Assembly (NCBI GenBank): GCA_910587495.1
Contig: CAJUMT010000042.1
Location: 1 to 15,966, forward strand
From: an uncultured Lachnospiraceae bacterium
GTDB lineage: Bacteria; Bacillota_A; Clostridia; Lachnospirales; Lachnospiraceae
DNA length: 15,966 nt
Reading direction: 5' to 3'
Below the pieces are notes generated by a model. That model was not told where the DNA came from and searched no databases. It was given only the letters and a program-made list of their open reading frames with translations. Shown here in pieces: positions 14,042 through 15,966 of the stretch (the stretch's first letter is position 1; every line of letters begins with the position of its first letter). A program made the translations under genes and the position numbers.

Positions 14042-15286
14042 ATGTTTACAATCAGCAATGATCGATTTAACACAAAAGTTCCTATCAGAATATGGTTAGA
14101 GGATGAGACGCAGATCGAAGAAAGCTGCCTGGAGCAGGCGGTTCATCTGGCGAAGCTTCCGTTTGTACACCGGTGGATCTCTTTGATGCCGGATACACAT
14201 ACGGGCAAAGGAATGCCCATCGGGGGTGTGATCGCCACAAAGGGTGTGATTATTCCCAATGCGGTCGGGGTGGACATCGGATGCGGCATGATTTTCACGT
14301 CCACGGATGTGAAACTGGAACAGGTGCAGGGAATTATGACCGGGAACGGGTCTTTGATACAGCTTCTTGTGGGCGATATTTTAAGGAATATACCTGTGGG
14401 GACGAGAAGGAACCGCCATAACACGCCTCAGGCGTCTGCAGTGCTGGATAAAGCAAAAGAGAGGATGGAACTGTATGAGAACAATCCGGAGCTGCTTTCC
14501 CTAATCGATGACGGGTATTATCAGGTGGGTACATTAGGCGGCGGCAATCATTTTATCGAACTGCAGGCGGACGAGGAAGGTTATCTGGGTATCATGATCC
14601 ATTCCGGGAGCCGTCATATGGGAAAGGCCGTTTGCGACCATTTCCACCAGAAAGCAAGGGAGCTGAATGAAAAATGGTATTCCCAGGTTCCGGATGAATA
14701 TAAGCTTGCTTTCCTGCCTGTAGATACCGAGGAGGGCAGGCAGTATATCCGGTGGATGGAGCTGGCGCTTGCCTACGCGTATGAGAACCGCCAGAGGATG
14801 ATGGAACATACCATGGAGATTGTGGCAAAGCATCTGAAAAAACATGCGGGACTGGATGTGAATTTCGGAGAGAATATCAATTGTCATCATAATTACGCGG
14901 CCATTGAAAACCATTACGGTGAAAATGTATGGGTACACCGAAAAGGCGCTACTCGTACCCGGGCCGGGGAGAGCGCTGTTATTCCCGGAGCCATGGGATC
15001 TTACAGCTATGTAGTGGAGGGATTGGGCAATCCGGAATCTTTTTGCTCTTCCTCCCACGGAGCCGGAAGGGCTTACTCACGAAAAGGTGCTATGGAGAAT
15101 TTTTCGACGGAGCAGGTGATTCTGGATCTTCGTGCCCGCGAAGTTGTTCTGGGAAAACAGAAGAAAAGCGACGTGGCGGAAGAATGTCGGTTTGCCTACA
15201 AAGATATTGATCGTGTTATGGAACAGCAGGAAGATCTGGTAAAACCAGTCAAAAAGCTCCGTACAGTGGGCGTCGTAAAAGGATAA
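14042..15286 (+). CDS. rtcB: RtcB-family RNA ligase (3'-phosphate RNA splicing/repair ligase)
   Basis: A 414-residue protein; ATG 14042 has AGGAGAGG 8 bases upstream. RtcB joins RNA 2',3'-cyclic phosphate or 3'-phosphate ends to 5'-OH ends, using GTP and Mn2+, in the cytoplasm. The conserved residues are all visible: Asp78 and Cys81 in 'GVDIGCGM', His170 in 'GGGNHF', His187 in 'IHSGSRH', the His pair 282-283 in 'NCHHNYAA', 'HRKGATRT' at 299-306, 'IPGAMGSYSYVVEG', and the guanylylated His339 in 'SSSHGAGRAYSRKGA'. Spacing and length are close to E. coli RtcB (408 residues). No archease or RtcA gene is adjacent. The gap from the ABC-F gene is 92 bases without a strong terminator, so part of its transcription may come from the attenuated ABC-F promoter. 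Confidence 0.95.
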   Translation: MFTISNDRFNTKVPIRIWLEDETQIEESCLEQAVHLAKLPFVHRWISLMPDTHTGKGMPIGGVIATKGVIIPNAVGVDIGCGMIFTSTDVKLEQVQGIMTGNGSLIQLLVGDILRNIPVGTRRNRHNTPQASAVLDKAKERMELYENNPELLSLIDDGYYQVGTLGGGNHFIELQADEEGYLGIMIHSGSRHMGKAVCDHFHQKARELNEKWYSQVPDEYKLAFLPVDTEEGRQYIRWMELALAYAYENRQRMMEHTMEIVAKHLKKHAGLDVNFGENINCHHNYAAIENHYGENVWVHRKGATRTRAGESAVIPGAMGSYSYVVEGLGNPESFCSSSHGAGRAYSRKGAMENFSTEQVILDLRAREVVLGKQKKSDVAEECRFAYKDIDRVMEQQEDLVKPVKKLRTVGVVKG

Positions 15287-15301
15287 GCCCGCTTAGACGG
15301 A

Positions 15302-15331
15302 TTGACTTTGAAAAAACCGCCATGTTATAAT
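15302..15331 (+). promoter_or_regulatory. Promoter of the Cys/His-repeat protein gene
   Basis: TTGACT (15302-15307) and a perfect TATAAT (15326-15331) with an 18-base spacer. Transcription would start near 15338, about 37 bases before the ATG. The promoter begins 16 bases after the rtcB stop codon. Confidence 0.7.
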
Positions 15332-15374
15332 ATTCTTATATTAGAAATATTTTTCAGAAAACAGGAGGATGAGG

Positions 15375-15966
15375 ATGAGAGCAAAAAAAATATTATTGGG
15401 TATTGCGTTTGTGGCGATCGCGATGGCTTCGGGCGGTATAGTTTCAATTTATGAAATGAATAAATGCGCATTGGAAGTCAAGGGTGCAGCGCAGGAAAAA
15501 GTTGCAGATGTAGTACAACCGGAAAACGAGGAGACGGCGCAGTCAGGAAATGAGTTGACGGCACAGCCGGAGGATGAGGACGTAGTACAGCCAGAGGGTG
15601 AAGAGACTGTACAGGCAGATCAAATGACGTTTACCTGCGTAGTACCAGGCTGTACACAAACAGAAGCGCATCAGCACGGTCTTTGCGGAATTGAGGGTTG
15701 TATGCGGATTGGGGAACACAGCCACGGCATATGCGGTATAGCAGGGTGTGCAGAAACAGGAACACATATGCATAACGGAGAATATTGCTATCCCCACAGC
15801 GCGGATGACGGGCATGCGTACCATAATTGCGGGATGCCAGGCTGCACAGAAGAAACGGCCCATATACACGGAGCTTGTGGAATTGACGGCTGTATGCGGA
15901 TTGGGGAACATAGCCACGGCATATGCGGTATAGCAGGGTGTGCAGAAACAGGAACACATATGCATA
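15375..15966 (+). CDS. Exported Cys/His-repeat protein, putative metal binder, 3' partial
   Basis: ATG 15375 has AGGAGG 6 bases upstream; 197 codons are visible and the frame is still open at the window end. Residues 1-4 are basic and about 5-24 hydrophobic: a signal peptide or membrane anchor. An acidic spacer follows (about 41-82) with a degenerate repeat ('VVQPENEETAQ', 'VVQPEGEETVQ'). From residue 88 there is an array of 16-residue units of the form CX4CX5HXH: C88/C93/H99/H101, then sets starting at C104, C120, C152, C168 and C184, each with 'CGxxGC' and 'HxHG'. Between the C120 and C152 units is a divergent segment with C138, H141, H147 and H150. Units at C104-H165 form a 64-residue block that restarts at C168. 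The ligand pattern suggests Zn or another soft metal, or disulphides outside the cell. I do not recognise a named family. Confidence 0.85.
   Translation, partial: MRAKKILLGIAFVAIAMASGGIVSIYEMNKCALEVKGAAQEKVADVVQPENEETAQSGNELTAQPEDEDVVQPEGEETVQADQMTFTCVVPGCTQTEAHQHGLCGIEGCMRIGEHSHGICGIAGCAETGTHMHNGEYCYPHSADDGHAYHNCGMPGCTEETAHIHGACGIDGCMRIGEHSHGICGIAGCAETGTHMH
15699..15966 (+). repeat. Near-identical 76-base direct repeats, 192 bases apart, in the Cys/His-repeat gene
   Basis: Bases 15699-15774 and 15891-15966 differ at only one position (C15719 versus T15911, both His codons). The period is 192 bases, or 64 codons. The second copy is cut by the window end, so more copies may follow. Such identity points to recent duplication or gene conversion and to possible length variation between strains. 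Confidence 0.9.

Noticed and set aside
15543..15965. Minus-strand ORFs of 140 and 108 residues with internal repeats
   Set aside because: Their repeats are the complement of the plus-strand CX4CX5HXH array, which has a promoter, an SD and a signal sequence.

Overview
The window looks like chromosome from a Gram-positive anaerobe of the class Clostridia, probably family Lachnospiraceae. The reasons are strong AGGAGG-type ribosome binding sites, TTG and GTG starts, a GltA/NfnB-type flavoprotein, an 'FLSNMSHDIRTPMNAI' hybrid kinase with two receiver domains, a BspA-like LRR surface protein, an Lsa-type ABC-F protein and intermediate GC. The genus is not resolved. I see no rRNA, tRNA, CRISPR, insertion sequence or phage gene.

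Layout. (1) 1-1302: 3' part of a GltA-type NADPH oxidoreductase, with its terminator. (2) 1397-4080: a free-standing hybrid sensor kinase with its own consensus promoter, a TTG start and a terminator. (3) 4091-5199: a structured inverted-repeat element, a small two-helix membrane protein on the minus strand, and divergent rlmH. (4) 5200-5654: a 455-base intergenic stretch with a perfect GC hairpin, a doubtful small minus-strand ORF and the promoter of the next gene. (5) 5655-11324: a secreted BspA-like protein of 1757 residues, followed 12 bases later by a small single-helix membrane protein. (6) 11332-12078: an AT-richer type II toxin-antitoxin pair on the minus strand, closed off upstream by a bidirectional hairpin. 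(7) 12109-15286: an Lsa-like ABC-F ribosome-protection gene behind a 267-base leader, then rtcB RNA ligase 92 bases further on. (8) 15302-15966: a promoter and the 5' part of an exported Cys/His-repeat protein cut by the window end.

The two most interesting regions are the ABC-F leader and the Cys/His-repeat protein. The leader has a perfect TTGACA-17-TATAAT promoter and a three-codon ORF (Met-Arg-Ile-stop) with a good Shine-Dalgarno. The SD and start codon of this ORF are themselves the left arm of a long terminator hairpin. A second hairpin that captures the right arm would be the antiterminator. This is the layout expected for ribosome-stalling attenuation by drugs that bind the peptidyl transferase centre. 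No clear terminator separates the ABC-F gene from rtcB, so the drug response might also raise an RNA-repair ligase. The Cys/His protein has an acidic stalk and an array of 16-residue CX4CX5HXH units inside a 64-residue super-repeat that is almost identical at DNA level. It is probably an extracellular metal-binding protein of a family I do not recognise by name.

All calls come from reading the sequence. No database search or folding program was run.
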